DNA of 64,000 nt from Armatimonadetes bacterium UBA1398 (GCA_002305165.1 DBQI01000065.1:265997-329996); one strand, 5' to 3'. Counted from the stretch's first letter, positions 35,092 through 44,168 are shown. Notes: generated from the sequence alone by a model not told the origin. A program made the numbers and translations.

Positions 35092-35124
35092 CCGGGCGAG
35101 GTTTGACTCCCATTCCTCGCCCGG
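35092..35124 (+). other. Perfect 10-bp hairpin in the ilvC-leuA spacer
   Basis: CCGGGCGAGG (35092-35101) and CCTCGCCCGG (35115-35124) with a 13-base loop, 55 bases before the leuA start. It could be a second terminator or a leuA leader structure. I see no leucine-rich leader peptide. Confidence 0.45.
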
Positions 35125-35179
35125 CAGGGCGGCCGCTTGGTAGGGCGAAACACCAGAGGATTACATAGGAGGCGCGCAG

Positions 35180-36721
35180 ATGAGCAGCACCAGCAAGGAG
35201 AAGCTCGTCATCTTCGATACCACCCTGCGTGACGGGGAGCAGTCGCCTGGCGCGAGCATGACCGCGGAGGAGAAGTACGAGGTCGCGCTGCAACTAGCGA
35301 AGCTCAACGTCGATGTGATCGAGGCAGGTTTCCCCATCAGCTCCGTGGGCGACTTCGAGAGTGTGCGGCTCATTGCGCGCGAGATCAAGGGGCCGACCAT
35401 CTGCGGCCTAGCGCGGGCGCGGGAGGGTGACATCGACCGGGCCTGGGAGGCAGTCCAGGAGGCGGAGAGCCCGCGGATTCATACATTCATCGCCACGAGC
35501 GACATCCACATGGAGCGGAAGCTCAAGCTGTCTCCTGAGGAGGTCCTGGAGTCGGCCGTCGCGGCCGTGAGGCGTGCCCGCTCCTACACCGACAACGTCG
35601 AGTTCTCGCCGGAGGATGCGGTTCGAACGCGCTTCGCGTTCCTCGTGGATGTGGTCAAGGCCGTTATCGACGCGGGCGCGACTACGGTGAACATCCCTGA
35701 CACTGTGGGGTATGCGCTTCCGTGGCAGTTCGGCCGGATGATCAGCGATCTCATCGAGCGGGTCAACCCACCCGATGGCGTAGTCTTCTCGGTACATTGC
35801 CACAACGATCTGGGGCTGGCGACCGCCAACTCCCTGGCCGCCGTCCATGCGGGGGCGCGCCAGGTCGAGTGCACCATCAACGGTCTGGGTGAGCGGGCAG
35901 GCAACGCGGCGCTGGAGGAGGTGGTGATGGCCGTGCGGACGCGCTCCGGGGAGTTCGAGGTCTCGACCGATCTGGACACGACGCAGATCATCTCCACCAG
36001 CCGCCTCGTTCAGCAGGTGACCGGAATACGCGTGCAGCCCAACAAGGCCGTGGTCGGCGTCAACGCCTTCGCCCACGAGGCGGGCATCCATGTGCACGGG
36101 GTGCTGGCCGATTCATCCACCTACGAGATCATGGACGCCCAGACCGTGGGGCTGGCAGAGTCAACCATCGTGCTCGGCAAGCATTCGGGGATGCACGCCT
36201 TCCGGTCCAAGATCGAGGAACTCGGCATCGACATGGACGAGGCCGACCTGGTGCGCGCCTTCCATCGTTTCAAGACCCTCGCGGACAAGAAGAAGCACGT
36301 CTCCGACGAGGATGTCCGGACCCTGGCGGCCGACGAGGCCCACCATGTCGATAAGGATGCCTTCCAGCTCGAGTATCTTCACGTGGTCGGCGGCGCCGGG
36401 ATTCGGCCCACCGCAACGGTTCAGCTTGTGCGGGAAGGCCAGGTCCTGAGTGAGGCGCGGATCGGCGTCGGGTCTGTGGACGCCATCTACAAGACCATCG
36501 CGGCCATGGCGAACGTGCCCCATGAACTGATCGATTACTCCGTCGAGTCCGTCACCGGGGGCACCGATGCATTAGGCGCGGTGACGGTGAAGATAGGCGC
36601 TAATCGCCGGGTGTTTTCCGGGCGAGCCGCGAACATGGACATTCTGGAAGCGAGCGCGCGAGCTTACATTCATGCGCTGAACAAGGTCATCTACTACGTG
36701 GAGCATCGAGGGAGCGAGTGA
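35180..36721 (+). CDS. leuA: 2-isopropylmalate synthase
   Basis: The first committed step of leucine synthesis: acetyl-CoA plus 2-ketoisovalerate. The 513-residue protein opens with FDTTLRDGEQSPGASM, has the metal-binding HCHNDLGLATANSLAA, INGLGERAGNAALEEV, and FAHEAGIHVHGVL. From about residue 390 the regulatory LeuA dimer domain (VGGAGIRPTATVQL, VESVTGGTDALG) is complete, so feedback inhibition by leucine is likely. AGGAGG lies about 6 bases before ATG 35180. leuC begins 3 bases after the stop. Confidence 0.95.
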   Translation: MSSTSKEKLVIFDTTLRDGEQSPGASMTAEEKYEVALQLAKLNVDVIEAGFPISSVGDFESVRLIAREIKGPTICGLARAREGDIDRAWEAVQEAESPRIHTFIATSDIHMERKLKLSPEEVLESAVAAVRRARSYTDNVEFSPEDAVRTRFAFLVDVVKAVIDAGATTVNIPDTVGYALPWQFGRMISDLIERVNPPDGVVFSVHCHNDLGLATANSLAAVHAGARQVECTINGLGERAGNAALEEVVMAVRTRSGEFEVSTDLDTTQIISTSRLVQQVTGIRVQPNKAVVGVNAFAHEAGIHVHGVLADSSTYEIMDAQTVGLAESTIVLGKHSGMHAFRSKIEELGIDMDEADLVRAFHRFKTLADKKKHVSDEDVRTLAADEAHHVDKDAFQLEYLHVVGGAGIRPTATVQLVREGQVLSEARIGVGSVDAIYKTIAAMANVPHELIDYSVESVTGGTDALGAVTVKIGANRRVFSGRAANMDILEASARAYIHALNKVIYYVEHRGSE

Positions 36722-36724
36722 CCC

Positions 36725-37993
36725 GTGGCGCGACCAATGACGATCACTGAGAAGATCCTCGCGCGGCATGCCGGGGCGACTGAGGTCAAGCCCGGCCAGT
36801 TCGTGAATGTGCGGCCTGACGTGGTCATGGCGAACGACATCACGGCCCCTCTGGCCATCGACGCCTTCCTCGCCAGCGGGGCCAGCCGTGTGTTCGACCC
36901 CGCTCGGGTAGCTCTCGTACCGAGCCATTGGGCCCCCCCCAAGGACATCCTCTCGGCGGAGCTCGTGCACAAGATGCGCACTTTCGCCCGCGACCAGGGC
37001 ATCGAGGGCTTCTATGAGATGGGGCGCGGCGGGATCGAGCATGTGATCCTGCCCGAAGAAGGTGTCGTCGTGCCGGGGGACGTGGTGCTTGGGGCTGACT
37101 CCCACACCTGCACCTATGGTGGGGTAGGCTGTTTCTCGACGGGTGTGGGCTCGACCGACCTCGGCTGCGCCCTTGCTACGGGCGAGACCTGGCTCCGCGT
37201 GCCCGAGAGCATCCGGTTCGAGTTCAACGGCTCCCTGGGGCGCTATGTGTCCGGCAAGGACCTGATCCTGTTCGCCATCGGGCAGATCGGGTGCGACGGC
37301 GCACGATACCAGGCAATGGAGTTCGTTGGCGAGACTCTCGAGAGCCTCCCGATGTATCAGCGCCTGACGATGTGCAACATGGCCATCGAGGCCGGCGGGA
37401 AGAGCGGCATCGTGCCGCCCGACGCGGTCACTCGCGCCTACGAGGACGGGCGGGCGCGGCGAGAGCCTGTCTATCTGGAGTCCGATGGCGATTCCGAGTA
37501 CACCGCCCGGTACACCTGGGATGTCTCAGGGCTTGAGCCCCAAGTTGCCTGCCCCTTCCTGCCCTCCAACACGAAGCCCATCTCCGAAGCCAAGGGGCTG
37601 GAGATGGATCAGGTCTTCATCGGCTCATGCACCAATGGGCGTCTGGAGGATCTAGAGGCGGCAGCGGAGGTGCTGCGGGGCCGTCGGGTTCACGATCGGA
37701 TCCGTTGCATCGTCCTTCCGGGTTCTGACCGCGTATGGCGAGCCGCCGAGAAGGCCGGTCTCGTGGCGATCTTCGTCGAGGCCGGATGCTCCGTTGGCCC
37801 CTCCAGCTGCGGACCATGCCTCGGCGGACACCTCGGCGTCCTATCCGCAGGCGAGCGGTGCGCTGCGACCAGCAACCGGAACTTCCGCGGGCGCATGGGA
37901 CACCGGGATGCCGAGACGTACCTGGTGAACCCCCACATCGCCGCCGCGACGGCGGTCGCCGGCCATCTCTGCAGCCCCGACGACCTGGACTAG
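36725..37993 (+). CDS. leuC: 3-isopropylmalate dehydratase large subunit
   Basis: Isomerises 2- to 3-isopropylmalate with LeuD. The 422-residue protein is of the shorter prokaryotic/archaeal type. The 4Fe-4S ligands are in IGSCTNGR and VGPSSCGPCLGG; GADSHTCTYGG is the conserved active-site segment. Start GTG 36725 is 3 bases after the leuA stop; ATG 36737 (MTITEKIL) also fits the family start. It forms a leuA-leuC-leuD operon. leuB is missing from this window. Confidence 0.94.
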   Translation: MARPMTITEKILARHAGATEVKPGQFVNVRPDVVMANDITAPLAIDAFLASGASRVFDPARVALVPSHWAPPKDILSAELVHKMRTFARDQGIEGFYEMGRGGIEHVILPEEGVVVPGDVVLGADSHTCTYGGVGCFSTGVGSTDLGCALATGETWLRVPESIRFEFNGSLGRYVSGKDLILFAIGQIGCDGARYQAMEFVGETLESLPMYQRLTMCNMAIEAGGKSGIVPPDAVTRAYEDGRARREPVYLESDGDSEYTARYTWDVSGLEPQVACPFLPSNTKPISEAKGLEMDQVFIGSCTNGRLEDLEAAAEVLRGRRVHDRIRCIVLPGSDRVWRAAEKAGLVAIFVEAGCSVGPSSCGPCLGGHLGVLSAGERCAATSNRNFRGRMGHRDAETYLVNPHIAAATAVAGHLCSPDDLD

Positions 37994-38004
37994 GGAGAGT
38001 CAGA

Positions 38005-38499
38005 ATGAGTGGAAGAGCGCACATCGTCGGCGATCACATCGACACGGACGTCATCATCCCCGCCGGCCGGCTGAACGACCCAAGGCCCGAGGTCCTGGCA
38101 AGGTACTGCATGGAGAACCTGGATCCCAAGTGGGTGGAGGGTGTCTCCCAGGGCGACGTCATCGTGGCGGGCCTGAACTTCGGGTGCGGTAGCAGCCGTG
38201 AGCACGCCCCGATATCGATCAAAGCCTGCGGAATCTCGGCCGTGATCGCTCGGAACTTCGCCAGGATCTTCTTCCGTAACGCCATCAACATCGGGCTCCC
38301 GATCTTCGAGTGTCCCGAGGCTGTGGATGCGACGGAGGACGGTGACGTGGTCTCCTTCGATATGGGGGCAGGCACCATCACCAACGAGACTAAGGGCCTA
38401 ACCTTCCAGGCCGAGCCATTCCCGGAGTTCATGTTGGGCATCATGGAGGCCGGCGGCCTCGTCGAATACACCAAGCACAAGCTGACGAACGCGAGTTGA
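38005..38499 (+). CDS. leuD: 3-isopropylmalate dehydratase small subunit
   Basis: A 164-residue swivel-domain partner of LeuC. Family markers are GDHIDTDVIIPAGRL, NFGCGSSREHAP and ARNFARIFFRNAINIGLP. Length and motifs match the small archaeal-type LeuD that pairs with a 420-residue LeuC. ATG 38005 follows GGGAGAG at a good distance, and the long frame upstream overlapping leuC is rejected. It is the last leu gene here; a small GC-rich hairpin follows. Confidence 0.94.
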   Translation: MSGRAHIVGDHIDTDVIIPAGRLNDPRPEVLARYCMENLDPKWVEGVSQGDVIVAGLNFGCGSSREHAPISIKACGISAVIARNFARIFFRNAINIGLPIFECPEAVDATEDGDVVSFDMGAGTITNETKGLTFQAEPFPEFMLGIMEAGGLVEYTKHKLTNAS

Positions 38500-38511
38500 C
38501 GCGCGTCTGGT

Positions 38512-38527
38512 GCGGGCTAGAGCCCGC
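38512..38527 (+). terminator. Small GC-rich hairpin after leuD
   Basis: GCGGGC (38512-38517), loop TAGA, GCCCGC (38522-38527), 13 bases past the leuD stop and followed by CCCAGATG. Short but perfect; it may end the leu transcript. Confidence 0.4.
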
Positions 38528-38550
38528 CCCAGATGCTGGGGAGCGTCCCC

Positions 38551-38890
38551 ATGAAACTCATCGCTTGCATCGCGCGGCAGGGTCGCCTGGACGCCGTGCT
38601 GAACGCTCTCCGCGAGGAGGGGGTGCGCGGGGTCACCGTCAGTGGAGGTGCTCGGGGCGGGCAAGCAACGGGGGCGGGCCGCCTACTACGGTGGCGAGGA
38701 GTACACCCCGGAGCTATCACCCAAGATCAAGGTCGAGGTGCTGGCGCCTGCTGAGCATTGCGAGTGGCTTGTAGGGGTTGTTGGCGACGCCGCGCGCACG
38801 GGCGAGGTTGGCGATGGGAAGGTCTGGGTGGTGGCAGTGGAGTCCGTGTTGCGGATTCGCATGGGTGAGGTCGGCCGCGAGGCCGTCTAG
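38551..38890 (+). pseudogene. glnB: P-II nitrogen regulatory protein gene with a +1 frameshift
   Basis: From ATG 38551 the frame reads MKLIACIARQGRLDAVLNAL and EEGVRGVTVS, a normal P-II start. After the AGT codon ending at 38643, skipping G38644 moves to the frame EVLGAGKQRG, AAYYGGEEY (T-loop with both Tyr), SPKIKVEVLAP, and ARTGEVGDGKVWVV (B-loop) to a stop at 38890. The repaired product is 112 residues, the standard P-II length, and everything else is conserved. P-II senses ATP, ADP and 2-oxoglutarate to tune nitrogen metabolism. An indel from sequencing or assembly, a recent mutation, or recoding could explain it. It lies between leuD and dnaB. Confidence 0.8.
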
Positions 38891-38931
38891 GCGCCTGACA
38901 ACGGCCTTCGAGCCGTATGGGAGGATCGATC

Positions 38932-40410
38932 ATGCAGGTGCAGAGGGATGGCGCGGGCATGGAGCGCGTTCCGCCGCAGAGCCTCGAGGCCGAGCAGTCG
39001 GTCTTGGGCGCCATGATGCTCAGCCGCGAGGCTGCCTCCACGGGCTGCGAGATGCTCAGCGCCGAGGACTTCTACCATGAGAACCACCGGGTCATCTTCG
39101 ACGCCATTTCCAGCGTTTTCCAGCGCAATGAGCCCGTTGACCTGACCACACTGAGCGCCGAGCTCCAGCGACGCAAGGCTTTCGAGCGGGTCGGCGGCGG
39201 TGGCTACCTTGTAACCCTTACGTCAGCGGTGCCAACGGCCCGCAACGCGGCCCAGTACGCCGAGATCGTGAGGGACAAGTCCCTCCTCCGCAAGCTCATC
39301 GACGCCTGTGAGGACATCGAGGCGAAGGCATACACGGAGAACGAGGACGCGCGTCAGATCCTGGACAAGGCCGAGGCCCAACTCTTCGCTGTAACCGAGC
39401 AGCGGGTGACCGCCGAGCTCACTCCGGTGAAGCCGATCATGCGGGATGTTCACGACCGCATCGAGGACTTGGCTCGCCACCGGATGCCGACGGGGCTACC
39501 GACGGGGTTGAAAGCGCTGGACAACATCCTCGGGGGGCTTCAGCCGAGCGACCTCATTATCGTCGCGGCGCGTCCATCAATGGGCAAAACCTCTTTCGCG
39601 ATGAACATCGCGATGCACATCACGACTCGCCGCAGCGTCCCCGACCCGAACGCCGAAGGGGGCTCCCGCAAGCCCATCGCCGCGATCTTCTCCCTGGAGA
39701 TGTCCAAGGAGGCGCTCGTGGAGTCCATGCTCTGCGCCGAGGCCCGCTACAACGGGGAGCGCATACGGAAGGGCATGGTCTCCAAGAGCGACTGGGGCCC
39801 GCTTGGTGACGCCGCAGCTCGGATCTATGAGGCAGGCATCTACGTGGACGACTCGCCCGGCGCGACGCCCCTGGAGGTCCGTGCCAAGGCGCGCAGGCTC
39901 AAGGCCCGCTACGGCCTCGACATCGTCTTCGTGGATTACCTCCAGCGCATGAGCCCGAGCCGGCGTTTCGACAGCGAGCATCTGGCTGTTGGTGACGCCG
40001 CTCGCGAGATGAAGACCCTCGCTCGGGAGCTGAACGTGCCCGTGGTCGTCCTCTCGCAGCTCTCGCGCCGGGTGGAGCAGCGGACCACGAAGACCGAGGA
40101 GATGCGGCCCATGCTGTCCGACCTGCTCGCGTCGGGCTTCATCGAGGCCGAGGCCGATGTGATCGCCTTCCTCTATCGGCCCGAATACTACCAGCAGCTT
40201 CGGGACGGGGATAAGGATGCTGGGCCAAGAGAGTCGAGGGAGGGGGAGGCTGAGGACGCCGAGGTCATCATCGGTAAGCACCGTAACGGTCCCACTGGCG
40301 TCGCGCGGGTAGCGTTCTTCCGGCACTGGCGCCGCTTCGACGACCTAGCGCCCCAGAGTGCGGAGCCCCCACCGGTCTCTTCGCGGCAAGGGCACGGTGA
40401 GGGAGGATAG
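38932..40410 (+). CDS. dnaB: Replicative DNA helicase DnaB
   Basis: The hexameric helicase that unwinds DNA at the replication fork. The 492-residue protein has the N-terminal helical domain (PPQSLEAEQSVLGAMMLSRE) and the RecA-like domain: Walker A RPSMGKTS, FSLEMSKEALVESMLCAEA, Walker B IVFVDYLQRM, VLSQLSRRVEQR and IIGKHRNGPTG. ATG 38932 has GGGAGG 7 bases upstream. Intein or other insertions are not seen. It starts an apparently continuous run with the membrane protein and purD. Confidence 0.95.
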   Translation: MQVQRDGAGMERVPPQSLEAEQSVLGAMMLSREAASTGCEMLSAEDFYHENHRVIFDAISSVFQRNEPVDLTTLSAELQRRKAFERVGGGGYLVTLTSAVPTARNAAQYAEIVRDKSLLRKLIDACEDIEAKAYTENEDARQILDKAEAQLFAVTEQRVTAELTPVKPIMRDVHDRIEDLARHRMPTGLPTGLKALDNILGGLQPSDLIIVAARPSMGKTSFAMNIAMHITTRRSVPDPNAEGGSRKPIAAIFSLEMSKEALVESMLCAEARYNGERIRKGMVSKSDWGPLGDAAARIYEAGIYVDDSPGATPLEVRAKARRLKARYGLDIVFVDYLQRMSPSRRFDSEHLAVGDAAREMKTLARELNVPVVVLSQLSRRVEQRTTKTEEMRPMLSDLLASGFIEAEADVIAFLYRPEYYQQLRDGDKDAGPRESREGEAEDAEVIIGKHRNGPTGVARVAFFRHWRRFDDLAPQSAEPPPVSSRQGHGEGG

Positions 40411-40416
40411 GCTTCT

Positions 40417-40863
40417 ATGCGCCTATGGAGCGAGATGCTCCGGCGGGCCGGACTCGACTGTATCGGGTACTTCCTGGTCGGTATCGGCGTCCTACTGATC
40501 GCCGCCCAGATCGCGGTCCACCGCACACGCAACCTCTACGTCGGCATCATGGGCCTGGCACTCATCGTCACGGCACTGCGACGGGCGACTGACCTCCCCG
40601 ATCCATGGGGCTGGATCCTGCTCTCGGCCCAGGTCCTGGCCTTCGGCTACGCCGGCGTTCTCATGTTCCTCCACTCCTGGGACAACGTGCGCGCGGTGCA
40701 GAAGGGCCGGCGGGAGCGCGAGGGGAGGCTGCTCGCGGAACTGCAGGAGATCGCGGACCGGGCACGGGAGGGTCCACCCACAGAGGTTGGGGCGGCGCCG
40801 GCGGTGAATGGGCATCCCTCCGAGGATGACGCTGACTCGGCGAGTCGAGAGGAGCCCACATGA
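40417..40863 (+). CDS. Small membrane protein of unknown function
   Basis: 148 residues with three likely transmembrane helices: YFLVGIGVLLIAAQIAV, LYVGIMGLALIVTALRR and GWILLSAQVLAFGYAGVLMF. A charged cytoplasmic tail follows (VQKGRREREGRLLAELQEIA) and ends in an acidic low-complexity stretch. No family is recognised. It is 6 bases after dnaB and overlaps purD by ATGA, so it is translated with both. Confidence 0.6.
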   Translation: MRLWSEMLRRAGLDCIGYFLVGIGVLLIAAQIAVHRTRNLYVGIMGLALIVTALRRATDLPDPWGWILLSAQVLAFGYAGVLMFLHSWDNVRAVQKGRREREGRLLAELQEIADRAREGPPTEVGAAPAVNGHPSEDDADSASREEPT

Positions 40864-42125
40864 AGGTACTTCTAGTAGGCGGTGGTGGTCGTGAACACGC
40901 CCTGGCGTGGCGGATCAGCCAAGAGGGCGAGCACCGCATCTTCAGTGCCCCAGGGAATCCTGGCATGGCGACCGTGGGCGAGAACATCGACCTCACGCCC
41001 GACCGTATCGGCGAGATGGCCGACTTCGCCCGCGAGCAGGGGATCGACGTCACCATCGTCGGACCGGAGGCGCCCCTGATCGACGGGATCGTGGACGAGT
41101 TCATCGCCCGTGGGCTCCGTGTCTTCGGTCCCAAACGGGCCGCTGCCCGTATCGAGGGCAGCAAGGTCTTCGCTAAGAACCTCATGCGCCGGCACAAGAT
41201 CCCCACCGCCGACTACGCCGTGTTCGATGACCCCAATGACGCCCGTGCCTACGTCGAGAGGAAGGGCGCGCCTATCGTGCTCAAGGCCGACGGGGCCGCG
41301 GCGGGCAAGGGCGTCCTCATATGCAAGGACCTCCGCGCAGCCTACGACGCCATCGAGCAGATCATGGAGGCGCGCGTCTTCGGGGCCGCAGGCGACCGGG
41401 TCGTCGTCGAGGAGTTCATGGTAGGCCAGGAGATGTCCCTGCTGTTCTTCACCGATGGAGCCACCGTCGTTCCCCTGGAACCGGCACGCGACTACAAGGC
41501 GGCCCGGGATGGCGATGAAGGGCCCAATACCGGAGGCATGGGCTGTTATAGCCCGGTTCCCCTCGTTGACGACGCTCTCCGCTCCGAGACCCTAGAGCGC
41601 ATCGTCAAGCCCACAATCCAGGGGATGCTGGGCGAAGGTATTAGGTTCCGTGGGATCCTGTACGTCGGCCTCATGTTGACGAACAGGGGCCTTCAGGTGC
41701 TCGAGTTCAATGCCCGGTTCGGCGATCCGGAGACCCAGGTCCAGATGCCACGGCTGGACACGCCGCTCATCGAGATTCTGCAGGCCTGCTCCTCCGGCCG
41801 CCTGGATGAGGTGGACGTGAGGTGGAAGTCCGATGCGGCGGTGTGCGTGGTGATGACGGCAGAGGGATATCCTGGACGCTATGAGCGCGGCAGGGCCATC
41901 ACAGGCATCCCCGAGGCCGAAGCCGACGAGGGTGTCGTGGTGTTCCACGCGGGGACCAAGATGGCAGGCGGCGAGCTGGTCACCGACGGGGGACGGGTCC
42001 TCGGCGTCACCGCGACCGGGCCCACAGTAGCGGCGGCGCGGGACAGGGCTTACCGAGCGACGGCCAAGATCGCCTTCGATGGAGCCGCGTACCGCAAGGA
42101 CATCGCGACGGCGGTGAGCCATTAG
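40860..42125 (+). CDS. purD: Phosphoribosylamine-glycine ligase
   Basis: The second step of purine synthesis: ATP-dependent joining of glycine to phosphoribosylamine. The 421-residue ATP-grasp protein opens with KVLLVGGGGREHALAWRI, and has GPEAPLIDGI, FGPKRAAARIEGSK, IVLKADGAAAGKGV, NTGGMGCYSPVP and FNARFGDPETQ with metal ligands. The length is normal. It starts at an ATGA overlap and is followed 32 bases later by purE. Confidence 0.95.
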   Translation: MKVLLVGGGGREHALAWRISQEGEHRIFSAPGNPGMATVGENIDLTPDRIGEMADFAREQGIDVTIVGPEAPLIDGIVDEFIARGLRVFGPKRAAARIEGSKVFAKNLMRRHKIPTADYAVFDDPNDARAYVERKGAPIVLKADGAAAGKGVLICKDLRAAYDAIEQIMEARVFGAAGDRVVVEEFMVGQEMSLLFFTDGATVVPLEPARDYKAARDGDEGPNTGGMGCYSPVPLVDDALRSETLERIVKPTIQGMLGEGIRFRGILYVGLMLTNRGLQVLEFNARFGDPETQVQMPRLDTPLIEILQACSSGRLDEVDVRWKSDAAVCVVMTAEGYPGRYERGRAITGIPEAEADEGVVVFHAGTKMAGGELVTDGGRVLGVTATGPTVAAARDRAYRATAKIAFDGAAYRKDIATAVSH

Positions 42126-42157
42126 CGAGGCCTGGCCGGCACCGGACGGAGGTCACT

Positions 42158-42643
42158 ATGGCGAAGAGCGTCCTCATTCTGATGGGCAGTAAGTCCGATC
42201 TAACGACGATGTCCAAGGCTGCCGCCATGCTCCGCAAGCTGGGAGTGGAGTATGAGCTGACCGTCGCCTCGGCGCACCGCAGCCCCGAACGGGTGGATCG
42301 GCTTGTCCGAGGGGCGCGCGACCGAGGCGTTGGCGTGGTGATCGCCGGCGCGGGGTTGGCCGCCCATCTGGCGGGTGTCTGCGCCAGTGCCACCACCCTC
42401 CCCGTCATCGGCGTGCCCCTGGCGGGTGGCAAGCTAGCGGGCCTGGACGCCTTGCTCTCGACTGTCCAGATGCCCTCCGGAATGCCGGTCGCGACCGTCG
42501 GGATCGACATGGCCACGAACGCGGCCGTGCTCGCGGCGCAGATGCTGGCGATCGAGGATGCGGACCTCGCCGCCCGGCTAGAGGACGAACGCGCCGAGAT
42601 GGCGAAGGCCATCGAAGAAGCGGCTGCGGAGCTGGAGAGCTGA
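42158..42643 (+). CDS. purE: 5-(carboxyamino)imidazole ribonucleotide mutase or AIR carboxylase PurE
   Basis: A 161-residue octamer-forming enzyme. It has LILMGSKSDL, VASAHRSPERV, VVIAGAGLAAHLAGV, VIGVPLAGGKLAGLDALLST and PVATVGIDMATNAAVLA. Class I PurE normally reads GGAAHLPG and takes N5-CAIR made by PurK; the G-L-A-A-H-L-A-G form and the G-K-L-A-G-L-D-A-L-L segment look closer to class II enzymes, which take AIR and CO2 directly. No purK gene lies in this pur cluster, which fits class II but does not prove it. Confidence 0.9.
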   Translation: MAKSVLILMGSKSDLTTMSKAAAMLRKLGVEYELTVASAHRSPERVDRLVRGARDRGVGVVIAGAGLAAHLAGVCASATTLPVIGVPLAGGKLAGLDALLSTVQMPSGMPVATVGIDMATNAAVLAAQMLAIEDADLAARLEDERAEMAKAIEEAAAELES

Positions 42644-42722
42644 CCGCCTTACGGTCCGGCTTCCGGTGTTTGACGCATCCTGCTATCCTCTCCCTATCCC
42701 CCTAGTGGAGGCAGTAAGACGC

Positions 42723-44168
42723 ATGCTGGATGCCTGCGATACCGAGTCCCCCCGTGAGGCGTGCGGCGTAGTTGGCGTGTGCGCCCCCGCCACTACCGAG
42801 GTCGGGCGCATCTGCTTCTATGCTCTGTTCCAACTCCAGCACCGGGGGCAGGAGTCGGCTGGCATCAGTGTCGGCGACGGCGTAACAACTACCACGCACA
42901 AACGCCTCGGGCTTGTCACCCAAGTGTTCGATGAGAAGATCATCTCCGGGTTCCGCGGCCACGTCGCGGTGGGTCATACCCGGTACTCCACCACTGGCAG
43001 CAACGTGGAGTGCAACACCCAGCCTATCCAGGGGCATTTCAGGGGCACACCCTTCGTGCTCGCCCACAACGGCAATCTGGTCAACTCCATGGAGCTGCGC
43101 GCCGAACTCGAAGCCGAGGGGATGCGCTTCGGCACAACCGTTGACAGCGAGCTGATCGTGAGGCTCATCGAGTCCATGGATGCGCCGAACATCGAGGCGG
43201 CGGTGAAGGCTTGCCTCTCCCACATCCGAGGCGCGTATAGCCTCGTGATCGGCACGCCGTCCCAGGTGATGGGGATTCGGGACCCCTGGGGCGTGCGCCC
43301 GCTCTGCTTGGGAGAGCTTCCTGGCCATGGCGGGCACATCCTGGCATCGGAGACGTGCGCTTTCCCGCCCCTGGGCGCTCACTTCCTTAGGGAGCTGGAG
43401 CCGGGCGAGTGCGTGACTCTCGACGAATCCGGGCTCCGCGCGGAGCAGGTGGAGCCGCTCCAGGCGCGGGCGATGTGCCTGTTCGAGTTCGTCTACTTCG
43501 CGCGGCCGGATACAACGATGTATGGGACCTCCCTCTGGCAGGTCCGCAGACGGATGGGGAACCTGCTGGCGAGGGAGCATCCCGCTGACGCTGATATCGT
43601 CATCCCCGTGCCTGATACAGCCTACCCGGCCGCCGTAGGGTACGCCGAGGAGAGCCGGATCCCCTATATGGAGGGCTTGGTGAAGAACCGTTACATCCAG
43701 CGCACATTCATCCAGCCCGAGCAGTCCATGCGTGAACTGGGGGTGCGGCTGAAGCTCGCACCCCTGCGCGAGAACCTGCTGGGCCGCCGAGTGGTCGTTG
43801 TGGACGACTCCATCGTCCGCGGCACCACCACGCTCCAGCAGGTGAAGCTCCTCAGGGATGCGGGAGCCGTTGAGGTCCACCTCAGGATCACGAGTCCCCC
43901 CGTCAAGTTCCCGTGCTACTACGGCATCGATATGGCAGTGCAGAGCGACCTGATCGCCCATCGCATGAACGTTGAGAAGATCCGTGCCCACCTGGGAGCT
44001 GACTCGCTGGGCTTCCTCTCGCTATCGAATACCGTGCGCGCGGTGGGTGTGAACAAGGAGCACCTCTGCCGCGCCTGTTTCGACGGCAGGTACCCCTGCG
44101 AGGTGCCTGAGCCCTTCCGTGTGACCAAACTGGCGCTAGACCCCTCCGCTACGCTAGCCGGGGAGTGA
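42723..44168 (+). CDS. purF: Amidophosphoribosyltransferase
   Basis: The first committed step of purine synthesis: PRPP plus glutamine to phosphoribosylamine. The 481-residue product starts MLDACDTESPREACGVVGV, so Cys14 would become the N-terminal nucleophile after removal of a 13-residue propeptide. GHTRYSTTG and LAHNGNLVN are the glutaminase markers; VVVDDSIVRGTTT is the PRPP motif. The C-terminal CRACFDGRYPC matches the 4Fe-4S ligands of the Bacillus-type enzyme. GGAGG lies 12 bases before ATG 42723. Confidence 0.95.
   Translation: MLDACDTESPREACGVVGVCAPATTEVGRICFYALFQLQHRGQESAGISVGDGVTTTTHKRLGLVTQVFDEKIISGFRGHVAVGHTRYSTTGSNVECNTQPIQGHFRGTPFVLAHNGNLVNSMELRAELEAEGMRFGTTVDSELIVRLIESMDAPNIEAAVKACLSHIRGAYSLVIGTPSQVMGIRDPWGVRPLCLGELPGHGGHILASETCAFPPLGAHFLRELEPGECVTLDESGLRAEQVEPLQARAMCLFEFVYFARPDTTMYGTSLWQVRRRMGNLLAREHPADADIVIPVPDTAYPAAVGYAEESRIPYMEGLVKNRYIQRTFIQPEQSMRELGVRLKLAPLRENLLGRRVVVVDDSIVRGTTTLQQVKLLRDAGAVEVHLRITSPPVKFPCYYGIDMAVQSDLIAHRMNVEKIRAHLGADSLGFLSLSNTVRAVGVNKEHLCRACFDGRYPCEVPEPFRVTKLALDPSATLAGE

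Noticed and set aside
35035..35179. Possible leucine attenuator ahead of leuA
   Set aside because: There is a hairpin but no leader peptide with leucine codons; the only short ATG frame there is ATG CAG TGA.
42670..42700. TTGACG with TATCCC 19 bases on, before purF
   Set aside because: The -10 is poor and the spacing long; purF may simply be read through from purE.
42702..43991. 429-codon open frame on the minus strand opposite purF
   Set aside because: It is a shadow of a highly conserved gene in GC-rich DNA, and its translation has no recognisable motif.
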